From assembly GCA_934203105.1 (NCBI GenBank), contig CAKPYQ010000001.1:1-64000 (forward strand): DNA of 64,000 nt, written 5' to 3'. Under the pieces are notes generated by a model. That model saw only the letters and a program-made list of their open reading frames with translations, made no database searches and was not told the DNA's origin. This document shows, piece after piece, positions 7,250 through 16,211 of the stretch. The DNA comes from an uncultured Alphaproteobacteria bacterium (GTDB taxonomy: Bacteria > Pseudomonadota > Alphaproteobacteria > CAAHEQ01 > UBA3637). Made by a program: the position numbers and the translations under genes. The stretch's first letter is position 1. Each line of letters begins with the position of its first letter.

Positions 7250-8598
7250 TTAACCCTCTCCATTTGGCCCAAAACTTTTTGCAAGTTTACTTTGGCCGTT
7301 AAAAAATTATAAAAAGTCGTTGAATGTTCAACACGTGCCGATGCCAAAGATGATTGCGCGTCCAATAAAGTTAAGATATTGACTTTACCGACTTTGTACG
7401 ACGCAAAAGCAACCCGTTCATTTTCTTCGGCAGAAGCCAACAAACTTTTGCTGATTTTAAAGCTTTCCAACGATGTTTGATAATCTTGTACTGCCGCCCA
7501 CACTTCATTTAAAATGGTGTCTTTGGTTTGCTGTAAAGTCTTTTGCGCTTTTTCATACTGTGCTTGGGCTTGCCCGATTTTATAGCTGCTGGAAAAACCG
7601 GTAAAAAACGGCACCGTCAAAGTCAATCCGGCCGAACCGGAATAAACACCGTCCGAACCGGAGCGAATGTCTTTATTGGCCGACACGGACGCCCCCGCCG
7701 ATAAATAAGGCAATCCGTCGGATTTGGCAACATCGATTTGTTTTTGAGAAGCCAGCACATCATATTCGGCGGCTTTAAAGTCCGGACGCGCCGACAAAGC
7801 CTTTGCCACCAATTGATCAAAAGCTTCGACTTGACCTTTATCCGTCACATTTTTTTCGGGGCGCACCAATTTAAAATGCAAATCCGGCGACACATTTAAT
7901 AAAGTGGCTAAATTTCCCAACTCAATAGCGATGTTTTTGCGCGCCACATTTGACGCTAAACGCGCTTGATCATACGATGTTTGCGCTTGCAATTTATCCG
8001 ACAAAGGCACTAAACCCAATTTATAACGACTGCTGGCCTCTTCAAATGATTTTTTGGACGATTCTTCCGACGTCAACAAACCTTCGTACTTTTCCGTCGC
8101 CGACAAAGCCGAATAATAAGTTGCCGCCACATCATAAAGCAATGTTTGCAATGTATTGTCATACGCAAAATACGACGATTGCAACGCGGCCTTTAACCGA
8201 TCAGCATTGGCTCCCCGTCCGCCAAAATCCAACAACAGCCAATTCACGTTGGCCGACGCCCCCAAAGGAGATGTTTTATCGGACGCTCCGCCATCTTGTT
8301 TTTGGTTATTGGCACTGACCGATCCCGACAAATTAACCGACGGCATATATTCCGCAAGTCCTTGCCCATAAGCGGCACCGGCAGACAAAGCCGACAAATA
8401 GCTGATTTTCAACGCCGGATTATTACAAATTGCGGCTTCCGTCAACGTGGCCAAATCCAAATCGCCCGTCAATGAAACTTGATTGCAAACCGCTTGCGGC
8501 TTATCGTCGTAAATGCCCCACACGTCCGGCGCTCCCAAACACGGCACCGCCGTCAAAGCCGTACATAAACAAAACAATGAATATAGATATTTTCTCAT
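7246..8598 (-). CDS. TolC-family outer membrane efflux protein
   Basis: The 450-residue product has a signal peptide (about 1-22) and two homologous halves of the TolC/OEP family, each with long helices rich in Ala, Gln, Leu and Ser. A short beta segment with an LLDFG motif occurs near residue 120 and its counterpart VPFFTGF in the second half. TolC trimers form the outer membrane channel of tripartite exporters. It is the first gene of the exporter operon, with an AAAGGA box before the ATG, and the adaptor gene overlaps its end by four bases. The upstream ribbon-helix-helix gene is in the same direction, 72 bases away. Confidence 0.93.
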   Translation of the reverse strand: MRKYLYSLFCLCTALTAVPCLGAPDVWGIYDDKPQAVCNQVSLTGDLDLATLTEAAICNNPALKISYLSALSAGAAYGQGLAEYMPSVNLSGSVSANNQKQDGGASDKTSPLGASANVNWLLLDFGGRGANADRLKAALQSSYFAYDNTLQTLLYDVAATYYSALSATEKYEGLLTSEESSKKSFEEASSRYKLGLVPLSDKLQAQTSYDQARLASNVARKNIAIELGNLATLLNVSPDLHFKLVRPEKNVTDKGQVEAFDQLVAKALSARPDFKAAEYDVLASQKQIDVAKSDGLPYLSAGASVSANKDIRSGSDGVYSGSAGLTLTVPFFTGFSSSYKIGQAQAQYEKAQKTLQQTKDTILNEVWAAVQDYQTSLESFKISKSLLASAEENERVAFASYKVGKVNILTLLDAQSSLASARVEHSTTFYNFLTAKVNLQKVLGQMERVK

Positions 8599-8670
8599 AA
8601 AAAAAGAATCCTTTCTGTCTTACTTTAAATATAAAAAGGTTTCTTTTTTCTTAATGTAAAGAGTAAGTTA

Positions 8671-8877
8671 TCAGTTATTTCCAAAAAAGCGAATGTTCGG
8701 ACGTGTTTCGATTTGATCCATCGCTTCAACACTGTCATAAAAATCATCAAACATATCCAAAGCATCGCAAACCGCGCGCACAAAAAATTCATTGACTGTT
8801 TCACCATTGCGCCGCGCATGCTTTTCCAAACGTGCGTACAAAGTATCATCAATGCTTAAAACCATTTTTCGTGCCAT
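8671..8877 (-). CDS. Ribbon-helix-helix (CopG-like) DNA-binding protein
   Basis: This is a 68-residue protein. It opens with a basic beta strand (ARKMVLSIDD), followed by a helix (LYARLEKHARRNG), a turn and a second helix (TVNEFFVRAVCDAL), the layout of MetJ/Arc/CopG dimeric DNA-binding domains, then an acidic tail. The start is the ATG at 8877, behind a GGGAG box 8 bases upstream. No toxin gene adjoins it. It lies just ahead of the exporter operon and just after a cluster of four CGAGTCG/CGACTCG heptamers, so it may repress itself and perhaps the exporter. That regulatory role is inferred from position only. Confidence 0.75.
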   Translation of the reverse strand: MARKMVLSIDDTLYARLEKHARRNGETVNEFFVRAVCDALDMFDDFYDSVEAMDQIETRPNIRFFGNN

Positions 8878-8929
8878 TTTATATCTCCCAAACAATTATG
8901 TTGTTCTTATAAATCTCTTTATAATTCGT

Positions 8930-9036
8930 CGAGTCGCCGATTGCAACAAAAAAATTCATTTTTTTATTTTCGAGTCGTTATACAGAATCCCTTAATCGAC
9001 TCGAACACCGCTGTTTTGCTGATTTTCAGCGACTCG
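8930..9036. promoter_or_regulatory. Cluster of four CGAGTCG heptamers, candidate operators
   Basis: CGAGTCG occurs at 8930-8936 and 8971-8977, and its complement CGACTCG at 8997-9003 and 9030-9036. The middle and last copies form a 10-bp inverted repeat (TTTCGAGTCG/CGACTCGAAA). The block lies upstream of the ribbon-helix-helix gene on its strand. The 190 bases between that gene and the BON gene hold nothing else recognisable. Confidence 0.55.
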
Positions 9037-9068
9037 AAATATTTTCTTATTTTTTTTATTCTGACTGC

Positions 9069-9668
9069 TTAATTTTTAAGCACTTTTTCATTTTCGTATG
9101 ATTTTCGAATATGAGAAATGACTTTTTCGACGCCGGCCGTTTCATAAATGATATTCATAACGGCTTGTAATTCCTGTTCGTTTTTTGCAATACCCATCAT
9201 ATATAAAACGCCCTCATCGACCGTTATTTTGTAGTTGACAGAGGTAATACCGCCCGTCATCATCAAACGCGTTCTGACTGAGGACGCAATCATCGCATCG
9301 CGCGTTGTCACGGCTAAATTGGGTGGCGAAGATAAACGAATATAATTATAAACCTTGGTCACATTTGGTGTCTGCCAAGCAATTTCTATAATGCGCTCCA
9401 TATCTTCCAACGTAGGAATAGCGCCATTTAATAAAACTTCGCCTTCAAAAACCGTGATTTCAACATCTAAAACATAGTTGATTTTATCTTTTAAAAAGTT
9501 GGTGCGGATCGCCATATTGATTTTTGTATCCGTCCAATCATCGGAAATTTCACGCTCGTCCATCACCACAGCACCGACTTTTGAGCCGACGTTATAGGCT
9601 GTACCGATAAAAGAGCAACCGCTCAACGGCCATATAAACATCAGCATCAAAAGCAGATAATTTTTCAT
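9069..9668 (-). CDS. BON-domain lipoprotein (DolP/YraP-like)
   Basis: The 199-residue protein has a lipoprotein signal with lipobox LSGC (Cys18) and two BON domains (about residues 45-115 and 122-190), each with the pattern of a helix, a VEITV/YKITV strand, an EGEVLLNG/EGVLYMMG hairpin and a final helix. DolP-type lipoproteins sit at the inner face of the outer membrane and support envelope integrity. It follows yraN by one base, in the conserved rsmI-yraN-BON order. Confidence 0.9.
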   Translation of the reverse strand: MKNYLLLMLMFIWPLSGCSFIGTAYNVGSKVGAVVMDEREISDDWTDTKINMAIRTNFLKDKINYVLDVEITVFEGEVLLNGAIPTLEDMERIIEIAWQTPNVTKVYNYIRLSSPPNLAVTTRDAMIASSVRTRLMMTGGITSVNYKITVDEGVLYMMGIAKNEQELQAVMNIIYETAGVEKVISHIRKSYENEKVLKN

Positions 9669-9669
9669 G

Positions 9670-10050
9670 TCACACCGCCTCGATCACATTTTGCAAATGA
9701 AGCGGCGCTTGATCGGGAGCAATTAAAACAACATCAAAGCGACAATCCCAATTTTCATATTGCGGATTTTTGGCCAAGAAAAGCTCGGCCGCCCGATAAA
9801 GCCGCCTTTGAACAATCGGATTGACGGCTTCGGCTGCACGGGTCAAATCTTGGCGTTTTTTAACTTCAATAAAGACCAACGTTTTTTTATCCGACATAAT
9901 CAAATCCAACTCGTTTGCGCCACTGCCCCGCTTGCCCGAAACATTTTGCGCGATTAAATGAAACCCTTTGCTTTGCAAAAAGCGGGCGGCTTCATCTTCC
10001 GCCGCATGCCCCGTCAAATAAGCACAAAGTCCCCGCAAAGCTTTATTCAT
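9670..10050 (-). CDS. yraN: UPF0102/YraN-family endonuclease-like protein
   Basis: This 126-residue protein has an N-terminal helix GxxAEDEAARFLxxxG, then ELDLI (Glu47, Asp49) and VFIEVKKR (Glu62, Lys64), the acidic and Lys positions of a Holliday-junction-resolvase-like nuclease fold. Its function in bacteria is not firmly known. The ATG overlaps the end of rsmI by eight bases, and the BON lipoprotein follows directly. Confidence 0.9.
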   Translation of the reverse strand: MNKALRGLCAYLTGHAAEDEAARFLQSKGFHLIAQNVSGKRGSGANELDLIMSDKKTLVFIEVKKRQDLTRAAEAVNPIVQRRLYRAAELFLAKNPQYENWDCRFDVVLIAPDQAPLHLQNVIEAV

Positions 10051-10882
10051 TTTTAATCTCGATCGCTTGCTTATAAATCTGGCGCCGATCCAATCCGGTT
10101 ATTTGTGTAACGGCATCGACCGCATCGCGGAGGCTGGCGTGTTTTTGTAAGGCGTCCTTTAACAACGCGTGCACGTCATAGCTTTGCGCCACAGCCGCTT
10201 CATCGGCTCTGGACACCACCAAAACGACCTCGCCCTTTGGTTCGCCGTTTTGCTGATAGTATGCAACAAGCTCGCTTAACTTTCCGCGCCGGCTTTCTTC
10301 AAATTTTTTGGTCAATTCGCGCACAACGGCGGCGTCCCTGTCGCCCATTATATCCAACATATCCGTCAAACAATCTGCAACTCTGTGCGGCGATTCGTAA
10401 AAAATCATCGTAGCCGGCACGTCCTTTAATGTCATCAGCTCTGTGCGTCTGGCGCTTTTCTTGGATGATAAAAAGCCGTTAAATAAAAATCGGTCGCTGG
10501 CCAATCCCGACATCTGCAATGCCGGCAAAACAGCATTTGCCCCCGGCAACGGCACGACCGTCAAGCCTTGGTCCAACACATCGCGGACCAAGCGATAGCC
10601 CGGATCGGACACAAGCGGTGTTCCCGCGTCCGACACCAAAGCAATATCCATTCCGGACAATAATTTTTCCGTCAATATCGGGCGCATTTTATCGGCATTA
10701 TATTCGTGATACGACACAAATTGAGCCTGCGTTTTTATGGCAAGCAAGTTTAATAATTTTTGCGTTGTCCGCGTATCTTCGCAAGCAATCATTTGCACAT
10801 TTGACAAAACTTGTCGCCCGCGTTCGGTCATATCGTTTAAATTCCCGATAGGCGTCGGCACCAAAAAAAGCACTCCGGTCAT
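10043..10882 (-). CDS. rsmI: 16S rRNA (cytidine-1402 2'-O) methyltransferase RsmI
   Basis: RsmI methylates the 2'-OH of C1402 in the 16S decoding centre using S-adenosylmethionine. The 279-residue product has the tetrapyrrole-methylase fold motifs: VPTPIGNL near the start, CEDTRTT (about 34-40), SDAGTPLVSDPG (about 83-94) and LPGANA (about 107-112). An AAAAGGA box precedes the ATG. It leads the rsmI-yraN-BON operon and is divergent from the LpoA-like gene, as in many proteobacteria. Confidence 0.95.
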   Translation of the reverse strand: MTGVLFLVPTPIGNLNDMTERGRQVLSNVQMIACEDTRTTQKLLNLLAIKTQAQFVSYHEYNADKMRPILTEKLLSGMDIALVSDAGTPLVSDPGYRLVRDVLDQGLTVVPLPGANAVLPALQMSGLASDRFLFNGFLSSKKSARRTELMTLKDVPATMIFYESPHRVADCLTDMLDIMGDRDAAVVRELTKKFEESRRGKLSELVAYYQQNGEPKGEVVLVVSRADEAAVAQSYDVHALLKDALQKHASLRDAVDAVTQITGLDRRQIYKQAIEIKNE

Positions 10883-10970
10883 TTTTTTATTCCTTTTAGG
10901 GTTGTTTTTTTTCTTTTTTTCGAGTATATCAAAAGAAGAAGAAAAAGAAAATTAAAAAAAGGTTTAAAAC

Positions 10971-12470
10971 GTGAAAAAAGCTCTTTTGATTGTTTTGATG
11001 TGTGGTTTAGGTGCGCTCTTTGGCTGCAAATCCAATGAAAAAAGCGCGCCCATTGCGTTTGGTGATCCCAATTCGATCGTCCCGTTTTATGAAAATCGGC
11101 CGATGAACATTTCCGTGCGACCGAAAAAACAACCGGCGCGCGTGGGTATGTTATTGCCGCTTTCCGGTAAAAACAGCGCGATTGCTGACGACTTACGAAA
11201 CGCGGGGATTTTGGCGCAATTTGAATTGGCCGATGAAAACTACACCCTCTCTTTTTACGACACCAAAGGCACGGCAGAGGGAGCAAGAGCCGCTTTTGAG
11301 CAAGCTTTAACAGAAGATGCACAAGTTATTTTAGGGCCGCTGTTGGCGCCCGAAGTCAATGCGATCAGATCCGCCGCACGCAACAATAAAATACCGGTCT
11401 TTTCGTTCACCTCTGACCCCGACAAAGTCGGCAAAGGTGTTTACAGTTTGGCTTTGACCATTCCCAACCAAACGCAACGCATTATCCGCTTTGCGTGCGA
11501 AAAAGGCGCAAAACGCTTGGCCATTATGGCGCCCGACAACAAAGCGGGTGATTTAGCAATCGACACCGCCAAAAAAACGGCCAATGCGTGCGGTATGGAA
11601 GTCACCAAATTATCGGTTTATAATCCGACGTTCATCAACTTTGAACCCTATGTTTTATCCGTATTGCCGGAACATTTTGTCCAAGTCCGTAAGGATAAAT
11701 TAGCCGAAAAAAAACGTGCGCGTATGGGGCATAAAAAATCGCCTGAAGAGTCGAGCGCATTACAAGAAGACACCAACGAAAATATTCCCGTCAAGGATCA
11801 GTTAGAATTTGACGCTTTATTCATTGCCGATGACGGCAACCGATTAAAATCCATTTCCTCTTTATTCGGATTGTACGACGTTTATCCGGAAGATGTTTTA
11901 TTTCTGGGGCTGTCAACGTGGAATGAAAAATCTTTATCCAACGAAGGATCTTTAAAAGGTGCGTACTTCCCCTTATTACCGGCACAAGGTTATGATGCTT
12001 TTGCGGCAAAGTTTAAAGAAACATACGGCAAAGATCCGAATCGATTGGCCTCTTTGGCTTATGATGCGGTGGCACTGTCTGCGGCAATCACAGCAAACGG
12101 AAAGCCCGACTTATCACAAATCAACACGCCGGCCGGATTTTTGGGAACAGACGGCTTATTCCGCTTTACGGCAAAAGGCAACGCCGAACGATTGATGGCA
12201 ATTTACAAAATTGCGGGGTCAAAAAACTTTGTCCGCATTGAAAAGCCTTCGGCCTCTTTTGCTATTGAGGATTGGAAGCAAGAGCAAATGCAAGACATTA
12301 AAATCATCAATGAATATGAAGAAGAGGCGCCCGTCATATACGAATTTGAAGAAGAAACAACCGCAGGTTCAAACGCGCTAACGGATACAATGGCGACAGC
12401 GACGAACAAGGCTGCAAACACTATATCAACATCAGCACCAGTTGGTTTAGCATCAGCAAACCTTCCATAG
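10971..12470 (+). CDS. LppC/LpoA-like lipoprotein, putative penicillin-binding protein activator
   Basis: The 499-residue product has a lipoprotein signal with lipobox LFGC (Cys19) and a periplasmic-binding-protein fold (about residues 55-420), beginning with VGMLLPLSGKNS and containing VILGPLLAPEV. Members such as LpoA activate the bifunctional penicillin-binding protein PBP1A from the outer membrane side; in alphaproteobacteria the same gene sits opposite rsmI. The start is GTG at 10971, weakly supported by an AAAGG box. The tail is acidic then Ala/Thr-rich. The last 50 bases overlap hemW on the other strand. Confidence 0.85.
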   Translation: MKKALLIVLMCGLGALFGCKSNEKSAPIAFGDPNSIVPFYENRPMNISVRPKKQPARVGMLLPLSGKNSAIADDLRNAGILAQFELADENYTLSFYDTKGTAEGARAAFEQALTEDAQVILGPLLAPEVNAIRSAARNNKIPVFSFTSDPDKVGKGVYSLALTIPNQTQRIIRFACEKGAKRLAIMAPDNKAGDLAIDTAKKTANACGMEVTKLSVYNPTFINFEPYVLSVLPEHFVQVRKDKLAEKKRARMGHKKSPEESSALQEDTNENIPVKDQLEFDALFIADDGNRLKSISSLFGLYDVYPEDVLFLGLSTWNEKSLSNEGSLKGAYFPLLPAQGYDAFAAKFKETYGKDPNRLASLAYDAVALSAAITANGKPDLSQINTPAGFLGTDGLFRFTAKGNAERLMAIYKIAGSKNFVRIEKPSASFAIEDWKQEQMQDIKIINEYEEEAPVIYEFEEETTAGSNALTDTMATATNKAANTISTSAPVGLASANLP

Positions 12471-13479
12471 TCGGGGCAATCCACCCGTTACGCGCATCAT
12501 AAAACAACCACCCTTTTAAGACGGCAGCGTCGATTTTCTGCGGCTCGATTCCTTTGGCGGTCATACCTTGACGCAACCGCAGCCCCATCATTATTTTTTC
12601 TTCTTGACGCTCCTGTGCGGTCAAAAGTGTTTTTAAAGTTCCTTGTTTCAACCAAGTGCCGACATTGGCGGGGTTTTCCGTCGCCGTCAAGCCTAATCTG
12701 CCGTGAGCAGCGGGGCCGATACCGGCGTAATCATCGCCTTGCCAATAAAGCAAATTATGCCGACATTCAAAGCCAGAGCGTGCAAAATTAGAAACTTCAT
12801 AAAGCGGAATTTGCGCTTTTTCCATCATCTCGAATGTTTTTAAATAAAGTGCGCGTGCTTGTTCATCGTCCGGCACTTCGACTCCGCGCCGATCAAAAGC
12901 GGTCCCCTGCTCGACCGTCAACTGATACAAAGAAATATGCGGTACATCAAAAGATAAAACTTGCGTCAGCTCTTTTTCCCAATCATCTGTTGTCTGGTTG
13001 GGGCGCGCATAAATTAAATCAATCGAACAATTATCAAAAACTTGGCGCATTTGGGCGATTCGCTCAATGGCCGTATTCAATGAATGAATGCGTCCCAAAA
13101 ACTTTAAATCAGCCTGATTTAATGCTTGCACACCCAAAGACAAACGATTAACGCCGGCGGATTTAAAATCCTGCATTTTGGCGCGTGTAATCGCTTCGGG
13201 ATTAGCCTCCATCGAAATTTCGGCTTTTGAAGACAAACCAAAATCTTTATCAATCGTATCGATTATTGTTTGCACCATTTCCGGCGACATCATCGATGGC
13301 GTCCCGCCACCAAAAAAAATACTGCTAACGGGCGATTTATCAAGCGCTTTCAAATCCCGCAAATAGCCTTGCAACAACAACGTTTCGTCCGCATTTTTAC
13401 ACGCGGTGGACGCAAAATCACAATACGGACATTTTGACAAACAAAAAGGCCAATGAATATATATTCCAAAATTTTTCAT
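12421..13479 (-). CDS. hemW: HemW-like radical SAM heme chaperone
   Basis: The 352-residue protein starts MKNFGIYIHWPFC and carries the radical SAM cluster motif C-x3-C-x2-C (Cys13, Cys17, Cys20) with YIHWPFC and FGGGTPSMM, diagnostic of HemW/HemN-like proteins. HemW binds heme and delivers it to respiratory enzymes; it lacks coproporphyrinogen oxidase activity. The ATG at 13479 is preferred because the family begins at this point; an in-frame TTG at 13506 is possible and neither has a strong binding site. The 3' end overlaps the convergent LpoA-like gene by 50 bases. Confidence 0.9.
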   Translation of the reverse strand: MKNFGIYIHWPFCLSKCPYCDFASTACKNADETLLLQGYLRDLKALDKSPVSSIFFGGGTPSMMSPEMVQTIIDTIDKDFGLSSKAEISMEANPEAITRAKMQDFKSAGVNRLSLGVQALNQADLKFLGRIHSLNTAIERIAQMRQVFDNCSIDLIYARPNQTTDDWEKELTQVLSFDVPHISLYQLTVEQGTAFDRRGVEVPDDEQARALYLKTFEMMEKAQIPLYEVSNFARSGFECRHNLLYWQGDDYAGIGPAAHGRLGLTATENPANVGTWLKQGTLKTLLTAQERQEEKIMMGLRLRQGMTAKGIEPQKIDAAVLKGWLFYDARNGWIAPTMEGLLMLNQLVLMLI

Positions 13480-13553
13480 ACTGATAAATATACTCTTTAA
13501 ATGCAATCAAAACAATCTTTTTTATTTTTTGGCGTAAAAATCGTAACAAGCAC

Positions 13554-13582
13554 TTGACTTTTTTGCAGATTCTCTTTAAAGT
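13554..13582 (+). promoter_or_regulatory. Promoter of hpf-ptsN
   Basis: TTGACT (13554-13559) and TAAAGT (13577-13582) are separated by 17 bp, 38 bases before the hpf ATG. It could also be read by a stress sigma factor; this cannot be decided here. Confidence 0.6.
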
Positions 13583-13620
13583 GAAAGCTCAGGTTTTATT
13601 TAACTTTAAGGATAATAAAA

Positions 13621-14175
13621 ATGCAAATTACAATTACAGGAAAACAACTGCGCTTGGGCGACAATATGCAAGCTTATGCTGAAAAAAACTTGTCCGCAGT
13701 TGTTGAAAAATATTTCGATGATGCCGTTAATGCATCGGCTTTATTTTCAAAAGAAGGCGACTTGATTAAGGCAGAAGTTTCCGTACACCCTGCTTCCGGC
13801 AGCTTGTTAAAAGGCAGCGCACAAGGTGCAGATGCTTATGTCGCATTCGATCAAGCATGTGAACGCATCGCATCGCAATTGCGCAAATATAAAAACCGTT
13901 TGACGGAACACAAAAACGAAAAGTTCGAAATGGTTGATGTTTCCGTTATCGAAAACGAAGATGATGAAGAATTGACAACCGGAACAGCTCCGGTCATCAT
14001 CGCAGAAATGCAAACAGAATTGCCGATCTGCTCTGTCAGCGGCGCTGTTATGCGTATGGATTTGGCTGATTTGCCGGCTTTGATGTTCCGTAACTCCGCT
14101 CATGGTGGTTTGAATATGGTTTATCGTCGTCCGGACGGCAACATCGGTTGGGTAGACCCGAAAGCAAAAGGCTAA
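13621..14175 (+). CDS. hpf: Long-form ribosome hibernation promoting factor
   Basis: The 184-residue protein has the S30AE/HPF domain (about 1-105) and, after an acidic linker, the C-terminal dimerisation domain (about 125-182) of long HPF. Long HPF binds the decoding site of 70S ribosomes and joins them into inactive 100S dimers in starved cells. It precedes ptsN by three bases, the common proteobacterial order. A TTAAGGATAATAAAA leader supplies the binding site. Confidence 0.95.
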   Translation: MQITITGKQLRLGDNMQAYAEKNLSAVVEKYFDDAVNASALFSKEGDLIKAEVSVHPASGSLLKGSAQGADAYVAFDQACERIASQLRKYKNRLTEHKNEKFEMVDVSVIENEDDEELTTGTAPVIIAEMQTELPICSVSGAVMRMDLADLPALMFRNSAHGGLNMVYRRPDGNIGWVDPKAKG

Positions 14176-14178
14176 TCC

Positions 14179-14634
14179 ATGAAAATTACAGATATTTTAA
14201 AACCGGATAGCATTAATTTGGACATTGCTTCGACCAGCAAAAAGCAAGTTTTAGAAGCGATTGCCAAAGCGGCCGCTCCCGTCACGAAATGCGAACAACA
14301 AATCATTTTTGATGCGTTGGTTGAACGTGAACGGTTAGGAACAACGGGTATCGGAAAAGGCGTTGCTATTCCCCACGCTCGTTTGGCCGGATTGACGGAT
14401 TTATATTGCACTTTTGTGCGTGTTAATCCCGTTGATTTCGAATCGATCGACAGCAAGCCGGTTGATTTAATCTTTTGTTTGTTGGTTCCCGAAGAATCGG
14501 GCGCCGATCATTTAAAGGCTTTGGCTCGTATTTCAAAGTTGCTCCGCAATGAAGCCGTCTGTGCTGATTTGCGTTCAGCAAAAACAGCCGATGAAGTCTT
14601 GCAAATCATCGCAAAAGCCGACAACGACGATTAA
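14179..14634 (+). CDS. ptsN: PTS IIA-like nitrogen regulatory protein
   Basis: The 151-residue EIIA-Ntr protein carries the phosphorylated histidine in GVAIPHAR (His66), followed by the conserved Val-Asp-Phe and FCLLVPEES segments. It is the terminal phosphoacceptor of the nitrogen phosphotransferase system and acts by protein contacts on potassium transport, stress signalling and nitrogen regulation. It starts three bases after hpf and ends at a strong terminator. No EI-Ntr or NPr genes are in this window. Confidence 0.95.
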   Translation: MKITDILKPDSINLDIASTSKKQVLEAIAKAAAPVTKCEQQIIFDALVERERLGTTGIGKGVAIPHARLAGLTDLYCTFVRVNPVDFESIDSKPVDLIFCLLVPEESGADHLKALARISKLLRNEAVCADLRSAKTADEVLQIIAKADNDD

Positions 14635-14653
14635 AAAAACAAACGCGTTTTAT

Positions 14654-14690
14654 AAAAGCCTCTGTTTATGATATAAGCAGGGGCTTTTTT
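14654..14690 (+). terminator. Rho-independent terminator of hpf-ptsN
   Basis: AGCCTCTG pairs with CAGGGGCT (one G-U), followed by TTTTT, 20 bases after the ptsN stop. Confidence 0.85.
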
Positions 14691-14691
14691 C

Positions 14692-15060
14692 ATATAAAAA
14701 ATCAATTGCTGTATGCGGGTATGGAATTTTTTTATCCACGGCAAAGCATTTTCAAAAAAAAGCCCCAAAAAGGATTATACCGCGGTAATACTGTTGTTGT
14801 AATCGGGAAACTTTTATACAGATCCCATTTTTCGGCGATCGCGTAGCTTTCTTACCACCACCACGGCAATGGCTTGACGATGGGGGGGGGAGCCTGTTTT
14901 TGGAATAGCGCACGTTTTCTTCTGACCGCGGCCTTTCTTGCCGTTGGCTGTGCGGCAAGCACATTTTGACGGCGCTTCCCTTCGCGGTCTCTCGTGCACC
15001 GCAGCAAAACACCGCCTTTAATGCGCCGACAACAGCCAAGCACTCGCGCCACAAAGACAC
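14692..15060. other. Gene-free stretch with GC-rich, hairpin-forming sequence
   Basis: No gene is supported. All open frames here are short, Arg/Lys/Cys-rich and have no binding site. The stretch is more GC-rich than its neighbours and contains a G9 run (14882-14890), a TACCGCGGTA palindrome near 14779 and, on the minus strand, a CTTGCCG/CGGCAAG hairpin around 14937-14960. It could encode a structured RNA on the minus strand or be decayed sequence. It does not match the conserved cores of RNase P RNA, tmRNA or SRP RNA. Confidence 0.3.
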
Positions 15061-15097
15061 AAAAAAATCCACCGATTTAACTCGGCGGATTTTTTTG
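15061..15097 (-). terminator. Terminator downstream of rpmB
   Basis: On the minus strand ATCCGCCGA pairs with TCGGTGGAT (one G-U) and is flanked by A-runs and T-runs, so it could act in both directions. It lies about 80 bases past the rpmB stop. Confidence 0.75.
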
Positions 15098-15178
15098 TAC
15101 ATTGAAAGTTAAAAAAACAAAAAAAGAGCCAAAGAAAAAATAAAAGCCCCTCTTTCGAAAAGAAAATAATCCAATCTG

Positions 15179-15466
15179 TTAAGCGGATTTTTTTGCTTTT
15201 AAAATGCGTTTTTTGACGCTTTTCGCTTCGTCTGTTAAACGACTGTTCGATGTGGACAACAAATAATTATCCAAACCGCCATTGTGTTCGATTGTACGCA
15301 AACCATGTGCGGAAATGCGGAAATGAATCAAATTTCCCAAAATTTCGCTCATCAAAGACACGCTTTGCAAGTTCGGCATAAAACGCCGTCTTGTCGCGTT
15401 TTTCGCATGGCTGACAGTATTTCCTGATTGAACACCTTTTCCCATCACGGGACAACGCTTTGCCAT
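15179..15466 (-). CDS. rpmB: 50S ribosomal protein L28
   Basis: The 95-residue product begins [20 protein letters not shown] and has [12 protein letters not shown] and the C-terminal basic tail typical of proteobacterial L28. The start is the ATG at 15466, preceded by AAAGGA. The alphaproteobacterial form is longer than the 78-residue E. coli protein, as here. It is a single-gene unit with its own terminator. Confidence 0.97.
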   Translation of the reverse strand: MAKRCPVMGKGVQSGNTVSHAKNATRRRFMPNLQSVSLMSEILGNLIHFRISAHGLRTIEHNGGLDNYLLSTSNSRLTDEAKSVKKRILKAKKSA

Positions 15467-15553
15467 TTTTAAAATCCTTTCTTCTCTACGATACAAACAT
15501 AGGACTTTCTTTTACAGGATTCTTTTTAAAAAGTCAACAACTTTTTTTAATTT

Positions 15554-16156
15554 TTATATAAATTTAATCAAAAGAAAGCTTCCGAACAGCAAAACGACAA
15601 ATAAAATCGACAGCCAACCTAAGTTTTTTTCGATATATTCTTTCATCGGTTTGCCCCAACGATAAAGCAACCACGCGATTAAAAAGAATCGCATTCCGCG
15701 TGAAATAATAGACGCAACCGTAAAGACAAACAAATTCAAATCGACCGCGCCGCTGGCAATTGTCACGACTTTATAGGGAAAGGGTGTCACGCCTGCCATA
15801 AATACGATCCAAGCGCCAAATTCATTATACCATTCTTTAAAACGATTAAAGGCGTCAATCATACCCCAATTTGTCAGAATCGGCGTCAAAACCGTATCGT
15901 CCAGCAAAAAGCCGATTGCATAACCAAAATATCCGCCCAAAACGCTGGCTATTGTACAGTAAAGCGCCAACTGAAAAGCCTTTTCGCGTTGAGCCAACAC
16001 CAATGGAATTAAGAATATATCCGGCGGAATCGGGAAAAAAGAACTTTCAATAAACGAAATGATAACCAAAGCCCATACAGCATTGCTTTTGGCCGATATC
16101 GCCATCGCCCAATCATACATTGATTTAATTATTTTATGGTAAAGTTCTTTTATCAT
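15554..16156 (-). CDS. VTT/DedA-family (YqaA-like) membrane protein
   Basis: The 200-residue protein has about five hydrophobic segments and the SNARE-associated/VTT pattern: ESSFFPIPPDIFLIP in the first re-entrant region and the second-half counterpart FMAGVTPFPYKVVTIASGA with the conserved Pro and Gly. Relatives are inner membrane transporters or flippases of the DedA superfamily, some acting on undecaprenyl phosphate; the YqaA branch is uncharacterised. It is 55 bases from the MATE gene, same strand. Confidence 0.85.
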   Translation of the reverse strand: MIKELYHKIIKSMYDWAMAISAKSNAVWALVIISFIESSFFPIPPDIFLIPLVLAQREKAFQLALYCTIASVLGGYFGYAIGFLLDDTVLTPILTNWGMIDAFNRFKEWYNEFGAWIVFMAGVTPFPYKVVTIASGAVDLNLFVFTVASIISRGMRFFLIAWLLYRWGKPMKEYIEKNLGWLSILFVVLLFGSFLLIKFI

Positions 16157-16211
16157 TTAATCCTCTTTTTTCCTCTTTATATCAGAAAGTCACACAATAA
16201 TAAAGCATTTT

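Noticed and set aside
14752..15102. 116-codon minus-strand frame between ptsN and rpmB
   Set aside because: Composition is unlike a protein (Arg/Cys/Gly runs), it crosses the rpmB terminator and the G9 run, and there is no binding site.
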